Shown: positions 42,602 to 51,112, counted from the first letter of the stretch. The stretch: 59,294 bases of DNA from Candidatus Altimarinota bacterium (GCA_028690585.1 JAQVAZ010000003.1:1-59294), one strand, 5' to 3'. Notes: generated by a model not told the origin, from the letters alone. Program-made: numbers and translations.

Positions 42602-43984
42602 ATGCTTGAAAACCAAAACCAAATCTTCGGCAGTAAACTCACTCGCGCAGTCAATCCGCGCCTCAAGGTAATCCTTGGCGGATTCTTGCTAGTAGGAGTT
42701 TTCGCCAGCCTTCTCGCTTTCAGTAGTGGTAAGGAATCTTCTACGGAATTATTGAAATCCTCAGTCACTGGCACAACTCCAGTGATTACCTCTGTTTCCC
42801 CTACCGATGGAGAGATTGGTAGCTCGGTTTATATCACTGGTAAAAACTTTTCCGAAGTAGCTACTCAGAATCTCGTGAAGTTTGGAGATGCTACCGCCAC
42901 GGTAAAAGCAGTAGGTTACGCTGGAGACGATATCATGCGAATTGTAGCGGTAGTGCCAAACCTCACTCCCAATCAAAGTTACGATATCACTGTGAAAAAT
43001 CAAAACGGCACCGCTATCAGCGATGCGCAGTTTGAAGTTAGCGCTAGCGAAGTAGCAATCCCAAGCATCACTCGTTTCACACCAACTAGTGGCTATGCAG
43101 GAGATAAGATTTACATTTATGGAGATAATCTCGCAGCGAATGCAGAAGAGAATAAAATCGAATTAGATACTGAAAATGGAAATGGAATCATCGTAAATCA
43201 CCCAGAGTTTGTGCATATCGAAGGAAACCTCGCTTTGAAGTTTGCGATTCCCGAAGGTGCTATCACTGGCAAAATCCATCTCACAGTAAATGGAGTTGCA
43301 GCCGAAAGCGTAACAAATCTAGAAGTTTTGATTCAAGCGCCAGAAAACCCAGTAGTAGAAACTCCCGCAGCAGAAGTAATTCCATCTGATACCATTTCCG
43401 AAAATCCTACTGATACAACAACTCCTGCAGTAGAAACAACTAGCTTGATAACAGAAACTCCCGCTACTACTCCTGAAGCTCCAATAACAACTTCAGTTGA
43501 CACTGGCAACATTCCACAGAATTTACAAGAAACTTCCGATGCTACTGGCTGGAGGCTGACTTGGGAGAAACCAAGTTTGGAAGCTGCTTACACTTACAAT
43601 GTTTATTACTCTACAAGAAGTGGCAGCTATCTCCACCGTTTCTCTGTGGATTCTGTTACCACTACTCCATTGGGAAATAATTTCTCTGCCAATCAGCACT
43701 ACTATCTTGTAGTAACTGCGGTTGATACAGATGGAAATGAAAGCAATCCAAGCAATGAAGTTTCATTTGTGTTTAATGGAATCCGCAATACTACAGTAGC
43801 TGCTTTCACTCCAATGGAAACTCCTACGGTTGCGGAGATGCATGCAGCCGCTGATACACCAATCGTAACTGTAGAAGCACCGAAACTTTCCGAGGAAGGC
43901 CCAGCGGAAACCTTACTAATCTCTGGAATCCTCGCAGCACTTTTCTCTGGATGGTTTTTCCGCCGAAAGATTTGGGCGAAATAA
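42602..43984 (+). CDS. Membrane-anchored surface protein with IPT/TIG and fibronectin-III domains
   Basis: 460 aa from the ATG at 42602. An N-terminal membrane segment (LKVILGGFLLVGVFASLLAF, about residues 20-40) leads into two IPT/TIG immunoglobulin-like domains (about 57-145: PVITSVSPTDGEIGSSVYITG; about 154-245: PSITRFTPTSGYAGDKIYIYG). A Thr/Pro/Glu-rich stalk (about 250-315) is followed by a fibronectin III-like domain (DATGWRLTWEKPSLEAAYTYNVYYSTR). The C-terminus is GPAETLL, a hydrophobic helix and a basic RRKIWAK, like a sorting or anchoring signal but without LPxTG. Probable adhesion or surface scaffold. Confidence 0.82.
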   Translation: MLENQNQIFGSKLTRAVNPRLKVILGGFLLVGVFASLLAFSSGKESSTELLKSSVTGTTPVITSVSPTDGEIGSSVYITGKNFSEVATQNLVKFGDATATVKAVGYAGDDIMRIVAVVPNLTPNQSYDITVKNQNGTAISDAQFEVSASEVAIPSITRFTPTSGYAGDKIYIYGDNLAANAEENKIELDTENGNGIIVNHPEFVHIEGNLALKFAIPEGAITGKIHLTVNGVAAESVTNLEVLIQAPENPVVETPAAEVIPSDTISENPTDTTTPAVETTSLITETPATTPEAPITTSVDTGNIPQNLQETSDATGWRLTWEKPSLEAAYTYNVYYSTRSGSYLHRFSVDSVTTTPLGNNFSANQHYYLVVTAVDTDGNESNPSNEVSFVFNGIRNTTVAAFTPMETPTVAEMHAAADTPIVTVEAPKLSEEGPAETLLISGILAALFSGWFFRRKIWAK

Positions 43985-44010
43985 AAAAATTAAGCCTTTC
44001 CCAGCTGTAA

Positions 44011-44030
44011 GGAATTGCCATGGCAATTCC
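44011..44030. repeat. Perfect 20-bp palindrome before trigger factor
   Basis: GGAATTGCC-A/T-GGCAATTCC reads the same on both strands. It is flanked by GTAA on the left and CCCTAC on the right and followed by GTTTTTCTT. It could be a terminator for the IPT/TIG gene, a regulator site for tig, or a member of the GTAGGGG...CCCCTAC type of dispersed palindromes. Confidence 0.65.
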
Positions 44031-44098
44031 CCTACGTTTTTCTTAATACTTTATTCTTCGGAATTTCTCAGGTAAAATTCCAACCTCTAATTTTTGCT

Positions 44099-45397
44099 AT
44101 GAAAATATCTCTCAAAACTTTACCGAAATCTGAAGTCGAAATCACTATCGAAGCTGAAGCGAAAGATTTAGCTGTCGCGCGTGAAACTGCCGTGAAACAA
44201 CTCAGCCAAGAAGTAAAAATTCCAGGCTTCCGCGCTGGCAGTATTCCTGAAGATGTTTTGGTAAAAAAAATTGGAGAAGGTGTCATCCATCGAGAGACTC
44301 TTGATATTGCTTTGCAGCTTCTCTACACCCAAGCTGTGAAGGAAAAAGATTTGAAAGTGATTGCGCGACCTGAAGTAAAAATTGAGAGTGAAGAGCCTTT
44401 CCGCTTCACTGCAAAAGTGGCGGTGTTGCCTGAGATAAAAATCGGAGAGTATAAAAAAATTAAACTGAAGAAAGAAGTAGCGAAAGTCGAGAAGAAAGAA
44501 ATTGAAGCAGTGATTGCTGATATCCAGAAAAATAATGCCGTAGCCGTAGAGGTAAAAGATCGCGCGGCGAAAAAAGGCGATAGAGTGGAAATTGATTTCG
44601 CTGGCTTCACTCCCGATGGAGTGCCACTCGACCAAACCGATAGCAAAAATCATCCGTTGATTCTCGGTGAAGGCAATTTCATCCCAGGCTTTGAGGAAGG
44701 AGTCGAAGGCATGAAAATCGGCGAAGAAAAAACTCACCCTGTGAAATTCCCAGCAGATTACCGCGCGAAACATCTCGCTGGCGCTGATGTGAATTTCAAA
44801 ATCAAACTTCACAAAATCGAAGACATGCAACCACCGAAACTCGATGATGCGTTTGCGGAAAAAGTTAGTGGCGGTATGAAAAAAACCTGGGCGGAAGTCG
44901 AAAAAGATATTGAGGAGTATCTGAAAAGTCAGAAGGAAAATGCTGCGATTCAAAAACTCGAGCAGCAACTCATCGATGAGCTGACGAAAATCAGCGAGAT
45001 TGAAATCCCTGCTAGCTTGATTGAAGAAGAGGTGGAATATATGCTGCATGACTTCAAACACCGCCTCGCGGATGGTGGCATGAAGTGGGAAGATTATTTG
45101 AAGAATTCCAAGAAAGAGGAAGTAGCTGTGAGAAAAGAGATGAGTGTAGAGGCAGAGAAGCGTGTGAAGATTCGTTTGATTCTCGATAAGCTAGTGGAAA
45201 TCGAGAAAGTAGAAATCACTGATGCAGAGCTGACTGCGGAAATCGAAAGATACAAAGCGCAAAATGATGCGAATGCTGCCGATGTCGAAAAAACTTTCGG
45301 CGAAAATACTCCAGGCAGAATCCGTTTGCGACACCAACTCAAAGTGATTAAGCTTCTCAGTGAATTACTTAAAACCCTGAGTGATGAAAAAAAATAA
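44099..45397 (+). CDS. tig: Trigger factor
   Basis: Ribosome-bound chaperone and peptidyl-prolyl isomerase, 432 aa from the ATG at 44099. An in-frame upstream start would run through the palindrome and is unlikely. The ribosome-binding loop is VKIPGFRAGSIPEDVL (residues 39-54); the normal signature is GFRxGxxP. The FKBP domain contains GDRVEIDFAGFTPDG and LGEGNFIPGFEEGVEGM. The helical C-terminal arms complete the protein. The next small membrane gene overlaps its 3' end by 14 nt. Confidence 0.95.
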   Translation: MKISLKTLPKSEVEITIEAEAKDLAVARETAVKQLSQEVKIPGFRAGSIPEDVLVKKIGEGVIHRETLDIALQLLYTQAVKEKDLKVIARPEVKIESEEPFRFTAKVAVLPEIKIGEYKKIKLKKEVAKVEKKEIEAVIADIQKNNAVAVEVKDRAAKKGDRVEIDFAGFTPDGVPLDQTDSKNHPLILGEGNFIPGFEEGVEGMKIGEEKTHPVKFPADYRAKHLAGADVNFKIKLHKIEDMQPPKLDDAFAEKVSGGMKKTWAEVEKDIEEYLKSQKENAAIQKLEQQLIDELTKISEIEIPASLIEEEVEYMLHDFKHRLADGGMKWEDYLKNSKKEEVAVRKEMSVEAEKRVKIRLILDKLVEIEKVEITDAELTAEIERYKAQNDANAADVEKTFGENTPGRIRLRHQLKVIKLLSELLKTLSDEKK

Positions 45398-45635
45398 TTA
45401 TCTGATTGCTGCGATAATTCTCACAGTTATTATTATAATTATTCTTTTCCAAAACCTCGGCGCGAGAGCTTCTTACTCGATTCTATTTAATTCGATGAAT
45501 CTCTCCCTTGGTTTCTTGATTTTGGTGGTAACAGTTTTCGCAATGATTGCTGGCGCGCTTTACGCTATCTTCGTAGGCAATGCGATGCGCGAAAAACTCG
45601 AAGCGCAGAAAGAAGAAGATGAAACTGGCTTCTAG
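45384..45635 (+). CDS. Small LapA-like (DUF1049) membrane protein
   Basis: 83 aa from the ATG at 45384 (GTG at 45381 is possible). Two hydrophobic helices (LIAAIILTVIIIIILFQNLG and LSLGFLILVVTVFAMIAGALYAIFV) with an 'FQN' turn and a charged C-terminal tail fit the LapA/DUF1049 pattern. LapA helps lipopolysaccharide assembly in E. coli, which is unlikely to apply here. It overlaps tig by 14 nt, so translation is coupled to it. The 3' end overlaps the convergent prepilin peptidase gene by 4 bp. Confidence 0.65.
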   Translation: MKKNNYLIAAIILTVIIIIILFQNLGARASYSILFNSMNLSLGFLILVVTVFAMIAGALYAIFVGNAMREKLEAQKEEDETGF

Positions 45636-46402
45636 AAAAGGAAATTACTTGCATACCAATTCCAAAGCAGATTGCCGAAAAGCATTGTGAAAAATCCACC
45701 CACTGCAAGATAAGGCCCGAAGGGAATCTTAGAGGTGAGTTGTTTTTTATTTTGCGCTATGAGAAGTAAACCCACGATGCTTCCGCAAGAAGCTGCGAGG
45801 AAAATTGCGATGAGGAGTTGCTGCCACCCAAGCAGAATTCCGAGTAAGCCACCGAGTCGGCTGTCTCCCCCTCCCATCCATTTACCTTGTGAGAAAAAGA
45901 AAATCGCAAAGAAAGGTAAAGCACCAAGCAAAAAGCCTAGTAGTGCAGAAATGAAACTTGGAGTGAAGCTAAAGAAACTTCCAAGTAAAGCGACAGCGAT
46001 AGCAGGCAGCGAAACCTCATCAGGAATTTCTCCGTAGAGTGAATCGTAAGCAGCGAGGAAAATTAAAACACTCGAGAAAAGTAACTGCCAAATCAGCAAC
46101 CAAATATTTCCGACTCCAGTGAAGTAACCCACGGAAAGAAAAACTAAAGCGGTGATGATTTCAATCCAAAGACAGCTGCGTGGGATCGGCTTCCCGCAGT
46201 AACGACATTTTCCACGAAGCAAAAGAAAACTCACCACTGGAATCAAATCAATGGGTTGAAGTGTGTTTTTACAATTCGCGCAGAAACTTCTACCAGTGAG
46301 TAAACCACCTGTTTTGCTGCGTAAACGAAAAATCGCCGCAGCCATAAAGCTGCCCAGAATCAATCCCAGAATTACGAGAAGTAAACCGAGAGTGAAATTC
46401 AA
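45632..46402 (-). CDS. pilD: Type IV prepilin peptidase (A24)
   Basis: A membrane aspartic protease that cuts (and often N-methylates) type IV prepilins. The N-terminal GLILGSFMAAAIFRLR and the zinc-type cysteine pairs CANCKNTL and CRYCGKPI are present. The two aspartates are in YDSLYGEIPD and GGGDSRLG; the second is a variant of the usual GxGD-x-K/R. I choose TTG 46402 (256 aa, GSF at residue 17), but TTG 46438 (268 aa) is possible. It belongs to the same strand as tyrS. No classic prepilin gene is seen in this window. Confidence 0.88.
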   Translation of the reverse strand: MNFTLGLLLVILGLILGSFMAAAIFRLRSKTGGLLTGRSFCANCKNTLQPIDLIPVVSFLLLRGKCRYCGKPIPRSCLWIEIITALVFLSVGYFTGVGNIWLLIWQLLFSSVLIFLAAYDSLYGEIPDEVSLPAIAVALLGSFFSFTPSFISALLGFLLGALPFFAIFFFSQGKWMGGGDSRLGGLLGILLGWQQLLIAIFLAASCGSIVGLLLIAQNKKQLTSKIPFGPYLAVGGFFTMLFGNLLWNWYASNFLF

Positions 46403-46409
46403 AAGAAAA

Positions 46410-46499
46410 CTATTTATTAGTAATAATCGCGCCAGCAATGAAAATCGCTACGATTAGAATCACTGCGATAGCGAGAAGAATCAGCAAGGATAAACTCAA
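46410..46499 (-). CDS. Possible small membrane peptide (29 aa)
   Basis: Between the tyrS stop (46507) and the pilD start (46402) the minus strand has an open frame with a TTG start at 46499 and a TAG at 46410. It encodes an almost purely hydrophobic helix (LLILLAIAVILIVAIFIAGA) ending in TNK. It fits the gap neatly, with 7 nt on each side if pilD starts at 46402. There is no Shine-Dalgarno, and the frame also extends backward into tyrS, so it may be chance. Confidence 0.3.
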   Translation of the reverse strand: MSLSLLILLAIAVILIVAIFIAGAIITNK

Positions 46500-46506
46500 A
46501 ATAAAA

Positions 46507-47880
46507 CTAGCTAACGATTTTGGCCCATTTGCGTTTACCGACTTGGAGAATCAATTCACTCTTCCCCACTTCGAAACTCGTTTCGATGGAATCAACTCGG
46601 TTGTCATTTACTTTGATACCGCCTTGGGAAATGAGTCTTCGCGCTTCGGATTTACTTTCAACTAATTTCGCTTGAGTTAGTAATTCGATAATTCCCCAAT
46701 CACCTTCCTCGATATGAATCTCTTGAATCTCATCTGGTTTGCCACTGCCACCTGCGGAAAATAAACGCGTGAATTCTTCGGTGGCTTGCTTCGCCGCCTC
46801 CACTCCGTGATACATCTTCACTAATTCCGCCGCCAACTCCGCCTTGAGGTTGCGAGGGTTTTCTCCATCTTTCAAACGCTTGGTAAATGTGGAAGCCTCT
46901 AAATCTGTGCAAAGCTCCACCCAACGCGCAATCAACTCATCTGGGATACGCATCGTTTTACCAAACATCTCAGTAGGAGAATCGATAATGCTGACATAGT
47001 TATCGAGTGATTTGCTCATCTTCTCTTTGCCATCAGTGCCTTCGAGGATATCCGCAATCATCACCGCTTGTGGTGGCAGATTATGCATCTCGAGAATCTC
47101 TCGACCCATCATATTATTGAAAAGCTGGTCGGTGCCACCCATCTCCACATCACACGCGCCAAAAGTTTTGTAAATCACAAGAGAATCCAAACCCTGCAAC
47201 ACTGGATACATCATCTCATGCATATACAGCGCATCTCCCGACTTCAATCTGTCTTGAAACATATCTCTCTCAATCAAACGCGAGTGAGTAAGTTTACGCA
47301 AGATGGAAAGAAAATTTACGAGAGTGACACTCTCCACTCTGCCACCTGTAAATTTTGGTTGCATGCGAGTTTGCTCCCACACCGCTGCTTTGGCTGGCAC
47401 GGAGTTTGGTGGGAATTGAATACTGAGTTTTTCTTTACCTTTGGTGAAGTTGTAACTCACCGCTTCTGGCGCAACCACATCAGTAACACTCACAAACCAA
47501 TCCGAGTTACGAATCCACACAAAATGCTCCGCATCCGTGAGTAGGATTTTGCCAAACTGAGTGAGAAAAGTTTGCACATTTTTTTCCATCTCTATCTGAT
47601 CGATTTCTGGGCGGGTTTTACTTTTGCCAGTTGGGTCTCCAATCCTCCCTGTGAAATCTCCGATAATCAAAGCCACTTTTGCACCAAGCTCTTGCATCAT
47701 CCGCATCTTGCGTAGCACCACCGCGTGGCCAAGATGGATATCTGGGCGAGTCGGGTCAATCCCGAGTTTGATGATTACTTTTTCAGGAGTGTTTTCGAGT
47801 TTCTTGCGAAAAAGATCACCGGGGTCGATGAATTCTACAATTCCGCGTGAGAAAATCTCATCTAAAAGCTTTTTATTCAT
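46507..47880 (-). CDS. tyrS: Tyrosyl-tRNA synthetase
   Basis: Charges tRNA-Tyr; 457 aa. The class I signatures are HLGH (residues 49-52) and KMSKS (287-291). The tyrosine-binding region is YPVLQGLDS...VEMGGTDQLFNN. A C-terminal S4-type RNA-binding domain (IIELLTQAKLVESKSEARRLISQGGIKVN) follows. TAAAAT (47887-47892, minus) ends 6 nt before the ATG, predicting a leaderless transcript, so no T-box leader can be present. Confidence 0.96.
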   Translation of the reverse strand: MNKKLLDEIFSRGIVEFIDPGDLFRKKLENTPEKVIIKLGIDPTRPDIHLGHAVVLRKMRMMQELGAKVALIIGDFTGRIGDPTGKSKTRPEIDQIEMEKNVQTFLTQFGKILLTDAEHFVWIRNSDWFVSVTDVVAPEAVSYNFTKGKEKLSIQFPPNSVPAKAAVWEQTRMQPKFTGGRVESVTLVNFLSILRKLTHSRLIERDMFQDRLKSGDALYMHEMMYPVLQGLDSLVIYKTFGACDVEMGGTDQLFNNMMGREILEMHNLPPQAVMIADILEGTDGKEKMSKSLDNYVSIIDSPTEMFGKTMRIPDELIARWVELCTDLEASTFTKRLKDGENPRNLKAELAAELVKMYHGVEAAKQATEEFTRLFSAGGSGKPDEIQEIHIEEGDWGIIELLTQAKLVESKSEARRLISQGGIKVNDNRVDSIETSFEVGKSELILQVGKRKWAKIVS

Positions 47881-47886
47881 GGGGGG

Positions 47887-47892
47887 ATTTTA
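47887..47892 (-). promoter_or_regulatory. -10 hexamer TAAAAT, 6 nt before tyrS
   Basis: The minus strand reads CGGT-TAAAAT-CCCCCC-ATG. The spacing predicts transcription from the A of the ATG. Confidence 0.7.
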
Positions 47893-47899
47893 ACCGAAA

Positions 47900-48445
47900 T
47901 TACGCTTTAACCAAAACCTTAGTAACCCTTTTGTCATGGGGTTGTGTAGGAATTTTTTGTTCAACTTGCGCAGCGAAAGCGAGGGAAACTGTTTCTCCTG
48001 TGAAGCGCGCCAAATCTCTATCGTAGCAACCCCAGCCTCTCCCCAATCTATCACCCGCAAGCGTGAAAGCGACACCTGGCACCACGAGTAAATCAATCTC
48101 ATTCAAATCTAGCTGAGGAGTATTTTCACATGGAGTGCGCAAACCAAACTCCCCATCTTCCAAATCCGCGAGGCTACGAATCTCTCTCCAATCTAATTGC
48201 TTCTCAATCACGCGTGGAATAGCGATGCGCTTACCGAGATGCAAACTTTTTTCGATTAAATTATCCGTATCAATTTCGTTTTCATCACTCGCATAGAAAC
48301 CTACTACTTTGGCTTTTTGAAACTCTGGTAAAGCTAAAAACATTTTCCCCACCGCTACTGATTCTTCCATTTTTTCTAAATCCGAAAGCTGCGCAATCTG
48401 CGCAAAGATTTTTTCGCGTAAATCAGCTTTCGCTTTGGGAATCAT
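47900..48445 (-). CDS. ygfA: 5-formyltetrahydrofolate cyclo-ligase
   Basis: Converts 5-formyl-THF to 5,10-methenyl-THF with ATP (MTHFS). The 181 aa protein has the family motif VPGVAFTLAGDRLGRGWGCYDRDLA (normally G.AFD..G.RLG.GGGYYD). Here the usual GGGYYD reads GWGCYD, a small variation. The N-terminus KADLREKIFAQIAQLS is typical. The start overlaps the preceding lipoprotein gene by 23 bp. It is the only folate gene seen here. Confidence 0.88.
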   Translation of the reverse strand: MIPKAKADLREKIFAQIAQLSDLEKMEESVAVGKMFLALPEFQKAKVVGFYASDENEIDTDNLIEKSLHLGKRIAIPRVIEKQLDWREIRSLADLEDGEFGLRTPCENTPQLDLNEIDLLVVPGVAFTLAGDRLGRGWGCYDRDLARFTGETVSLAFAAQVEQKIPTQPHDKRVTKVLVKA

Positions 48446-48782
48446 CTTTGATGGAATCGTTTATGAGACACCAAGTGAAATGTAACTTCAATATTTTCTC
48501 ATGCTCCTCTGCAGTGAAATACTGCGCTTTCGCTTGCAACATCGCATCGATATCGAAACCAAGTTTTACCATGGCAGCCTGTAAAGAATTTTCCAAGCCT
48601 GCAGATAATTTCTTTTCATCACCAAGCGCGCCCTGCGCATTGAGATCTTTGATAGCGACACAAACTGCTTCTCCCAGTTGAGTTTCATACTGCTGCTTGG
48701 TAAGCGTGGTGGTAGGAGTAACTACCGCGCAACCTCCCATGAGGAGAAAAACGAAAGTGGCAGCAAAAATCTTAAGCTTCAT
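48423..48782 (-). CDS. Small lipoprotein of unknown function
   Basis: 119 aa from the ATG at 48782 (MKLKIFAATFVFLLMGGC). The signal peptide ends in a lipobox LMGGC, so the mature protein is lipid-anchored at its cysteine. The mature part is helical with two further cysteines (AVCVAIKDL and FTWCLINDS) that might pair. No family is recognised. It overlaps dcd by 11 bp and the cyclo-ligase gene by 23 bp on the same strand, so dcd, this gene and ygfA form one unit. Confidence 0.7.
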   Translation of the reverse strand: MKLKIFAATFVFLLMGGCAVVTPTTTLTKQQYETQLGEAVCVAIKDLNAQGALGDEKKLSAGLENSLQAAMVKLGFDIDAMLQAKAQYFTAEEHEKILKLHFTWCLINDSIKDDSQSES

Positions 48783-49383
48783 TGCGCAGTTTTTGGATAG
48801 CAATCATCTCTGGATCTTTGCAGATGCGAGATTCTTCTGGGAAAACTTGGCCTTGATACTTCTGAGTTTTCTTCATGGAGTAATCCACCTCCGCAGGATT
48901 GGTAAGCGTCTCGAAAGCAAGTTGGCAAACACGCATCCCTGGATACAGCGCGACTGGCAACCGATTGATATTTGTGATTTCGAGAGTAATCGTGCCAGAG
49001 AAACCTGGATCGACGAAGCCTGCCGTAGAATGCACGATAATGCCCAGCCTACCCAAACTACTTCTGCCTTCTACGCGCGCAACTAAATCATTTGGGAGAG
49101 TGATGCATTCCATCGTAACCCCGAGGATAAAATCTCCCGGCTGCACGAGAAAAGGTTTGGTTGGGTCGGTAACCTCCAGCATGCGTGAGCAATTTTCAAA
49201 AGTGCGAGGATCAGCCGGATCCAGCATCGCGAATTGAGTATGCTCATAAACTTTGAAGTGGCTACCGCAGCGCAAATCAAGTGAGCTTGGGCCGATGTTG
49301 TTTAGATACTCTTTATCCGTGCAGCCGATTTTGATACTGCCAGCTTCGATGCGTTTGCGGATATCTCCGTCAGAAAGAATCAT
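48772..49383 (-). CDS. dcd: dCTP deaminase, possibly bifunctional with dUTPase
   Basis: Makes dUTP from dCTP for thymidylate synthesis; 203 aa. The motifs IGPSSLDLRCGSHF, GRSSLGRLGIIVHSTAGFVDPGFSG and TLEI (catalytic glutamate) are present. HSTAGFVDPGFSG is closer to the mycobacterial bifunctional dCTP deaminase-dUTPase than to the E. coli monofunctional enzyme, so it may also hydrolyse dUTP; this is inference. TAAAAT (49405-49410, minus) lies 21 nt before the ATG. Confidence 0.93.
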   Translation of the reverse strand: MILSDGDIRKRIEAGSIKIGCTDKEYLNNIGPSSLDLRCGSHFKVYEHTQFAMLDPADPRTFENCSRMLEVTDPTKPFLVQPGDFILGVTMECITLPNDLVARVEGRSSLGRLGIIVHSTAGFVDPGFSGTITLEITNINRLPVALYPGMRVCQLAFETLTNPAEVDYSMKKTQKYQGQVFPEESRICKDPEMIAIQKLRNEA

Positions 49384-49420
49384 AAGAATTTTTTAGGTAA
49401 AGAGATTTTAGCGGATTTTT

Positions 49421-50320
49421 TTAATCCAGTATCTCCTCATTGCGCAGAAACTTTTTATTCACGATGAGATAGCCTCCAGCGAGAATTGGCAGCAATCCAA
49501 AAACCTGAGGCAACTGAGGAATTTCTCCTGAGAGAAGGTAAACATATAGCAAGGTTACGATTGGGGTAATTGCACTAATGGATAAACCTTGCGCAACTGT
49601 AATACGGTGAATCCCCTCCACCCAAAAAATTTTAGAAATTCCCCATAATGCAACTCCATTGAGTAAAAGCAACGGAAGAGCCGCAGAAAAATTTTGGATT
49701 GTAGGAGTGGTTTCAATTAAGGAAGAAAAAATCAGAAGAAAAATACCTCCCAAAATATTACGCACAAAAAGCAAAGTGGTGGTCGAAACAAATTTGCGCG
49801 CGGTTTGTTGGAAATGATTTCCAAGTGGCGGAATCATCGTTGCGAAAAAAATCAGAAAATCTCCCTTAGAAACTTTTGAAAACCCATCAAATAGAACAAA
49901 CATCACTCCCACAAACATAAGCAAAGCACCCAGCAAAGCTGCGCGTGTATATTTCTCTTTGCGTAAAATTAAACCAAAGAAAATAAAGGAAAACCACAAC
50001 TCCATCTGAGAAATAATAGAAGCATTTCCAGCAGTGGTAGTTTGTAGTCCCCAAAAAAAGAAAGCGTAGAAAAGAATCGCGATAATAAATGTAGAAAGCA
50101 AAATCGGTTTCCAAGCTTCCCATTTACTTAATTCTCTCCAGCCTTTGTTGAAGATAAATAAAATTCCAAAAAACACAGCAGCAGCGAGAGTAGCATAAGC
50201 AAGTGTGTGGATTGGTGGTAGAAATTTATAAGTAACCTTGGTTACGATTGGGAAAGCCGCCCACAATAAAGCTTCAGCAACGATAAATAATTCTCCCACG
50301 CGATTTCTAGATAGCTTCAC
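49421..50320 (-). CDS. EamA-family (DMT) transporter
   Basis: 299 aa, about ten hydrophobic helices in two repeats, each with the DMT pattern: AALLWAAFPIVTKVTYKFLPP in the first and VALWGISKIFWVEGIHRITVAQG in the second. The start is GTG at 50320. Substrates of this family range from amino acids to nucleotide sugars and cannot be predicted here. It is divergent from a nitroreductase-like gene with only 43 bp between starts. Confidence 0.88.
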   Translation of the reverse strand: MKLSRNRVGELFIVAEALLWAAFPIVTKVTYKFLPPIHTLAYATLAAAVFFGILFIFNKGWRELSKWEAWKPILLSTFIIAILFYAFFFWGLQTTTAGNASIISQMELWFSFIFFGLILRKEKYTRAALLGALLMFVGVMFVLFDGFSKVSKGDFLIFFATMIPPLGNHFQQTARKFVSTTTLLFVRNILGGIFLLIFSSLIETTPTIQNFSAALPLLLLNGVALWGISKIFWVEGIHRITVAQGLSISAITPIVTLLYVYLLSGEIPQLPQVFGLLPILAGGYLIVNKKFLRNEEILD

Positions 50321-50363
50321 CGCGATTCGTTAGAATGAATGTGGATTGTTTAATTCTATCAAA

Positions 50364-50945
50364 ATGTTTGATATCAAGAATCTCCTCAACCGCAAAACCA
50401 CCCGCAACTTCCTGCCAAATAAAATCGAGGCGGAAATCATCGAGAATGCGCTGCGTGTGGCATGGAAAACTCCTACAAGTCTAAATAGTAAACCTGTAAT
50501 CATATGTGACATCAGCAACCACGCGAAAGATGCTTGGATTGAAAAACAACAAGCGGTGAAAACTGCTTCGCATGTTTTTCTCTTCGCAGTGAATGAGGAA
50601 GTAGCAGAAGCAAACGCGAAGAAAATTCTCGCGCCACGCTTCGGCTGCGATACCAATGATGAAAAAGTTTCTGTGACTTTTGAAAAGATTGTGCCAAATC
50701 GCAGGGAGTGGGCAACACAACAAATTTATCTGGTAGCGAGTTATTTCGCAGCAACACTTGAAGCGAGTGGAATCAGTGGTTGCTTCATCGCGGGTTTCGA
50801 TAAAGCAGCCGCGGAAGCAGCGTTGAAATTACCGAAGGGATATAAAGTTGGTTTGGTTTTCGCTTGCGGCTATGCGGACAAAGCCAATCCCGGTTGGCAG
50901 GAAACTGAATTTGCGCGCAGCTTCGAAGAGTTTTACTATCCTTAA
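50364..50945 (+). CDS. Nitroreductase-family flavoprotein
   Basis: 193 aa from the ATG at 50364. The N-terminus FDIKNLLNRKTTRNFLPNKIEAEIIENALRVAWKTPTSLNSKP is the nitroreductase FMN-binding pattern (R..R.F....v....l..il.aA..aPs..n.qP). The C-terminal GLVFACGYADKA matches the family 'G.p' segment. These enzymes reduce nitro compounds, flavins or quinones with NAD(P)H. A paralogue begins at 58957 with the same N-terminal pattern. The natural substrate is not known. Confidence 0.85.
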   Translation: MFDIKNLLNRKTTRNFLPNKIEAEIIENALRVAWKTPTSLNSKPVIICDISNHAKDAWIEKQQAVKTASHVFLFAVNEEVAEANAKKILAPRFGCDTNDEKVSVTFEKIVPNRREWATQQIYLVASYFAATLEASGISGCFIAGFDKAAAEAALKLPKGYKVGLVFACGYADKANPGWQETEFARSFEEFYYP

Positions 50946-50946
50946 A

Positions 50947-51059
50947 CAGTTGCCAGCTAGCAGTTACAAGTTTGCAGTTAGGTTACGAAAAAAATAAGAG
51001 GGTGATTCTAAAAAACTGCAGACTGAAAACTGCAGACTGAAAACTGCCAACTGAAAACT
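50947..51059. repeat. 14-bp tandem repeat with an inverted partner
   Basis: Three 14-mers (AAAACTGCAGACTG, the same, then AAAACTGCCAACTG) run from 51012 to 51053, with a partial fourth. The segment 50947-50981 (CAGTTGCCAGCTAGCAGTTA and on) is their inverted counterpart. The arms can pair into an imperfect hairpin. The array lies between the nitroreductase and yebC genes. Confidence 0.75.
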
Positions 51060-51112
51060 ATAATTCCATATTCCAACTTAATCCTTAGTTCTTAGTTCTT
51101 AATCCTGTAGAT

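Noticed and set aside
44168-45061. Long minus-strand ORF (297 aa) across tig
   Set aside because: Antisense of trigger factor; Phe/His-rich with no recognisable domain.
51012-51059. CRISPR array
   Set aside because: The repeats are 14 bp, directly adjacent without spacers, and no cas gene is near.
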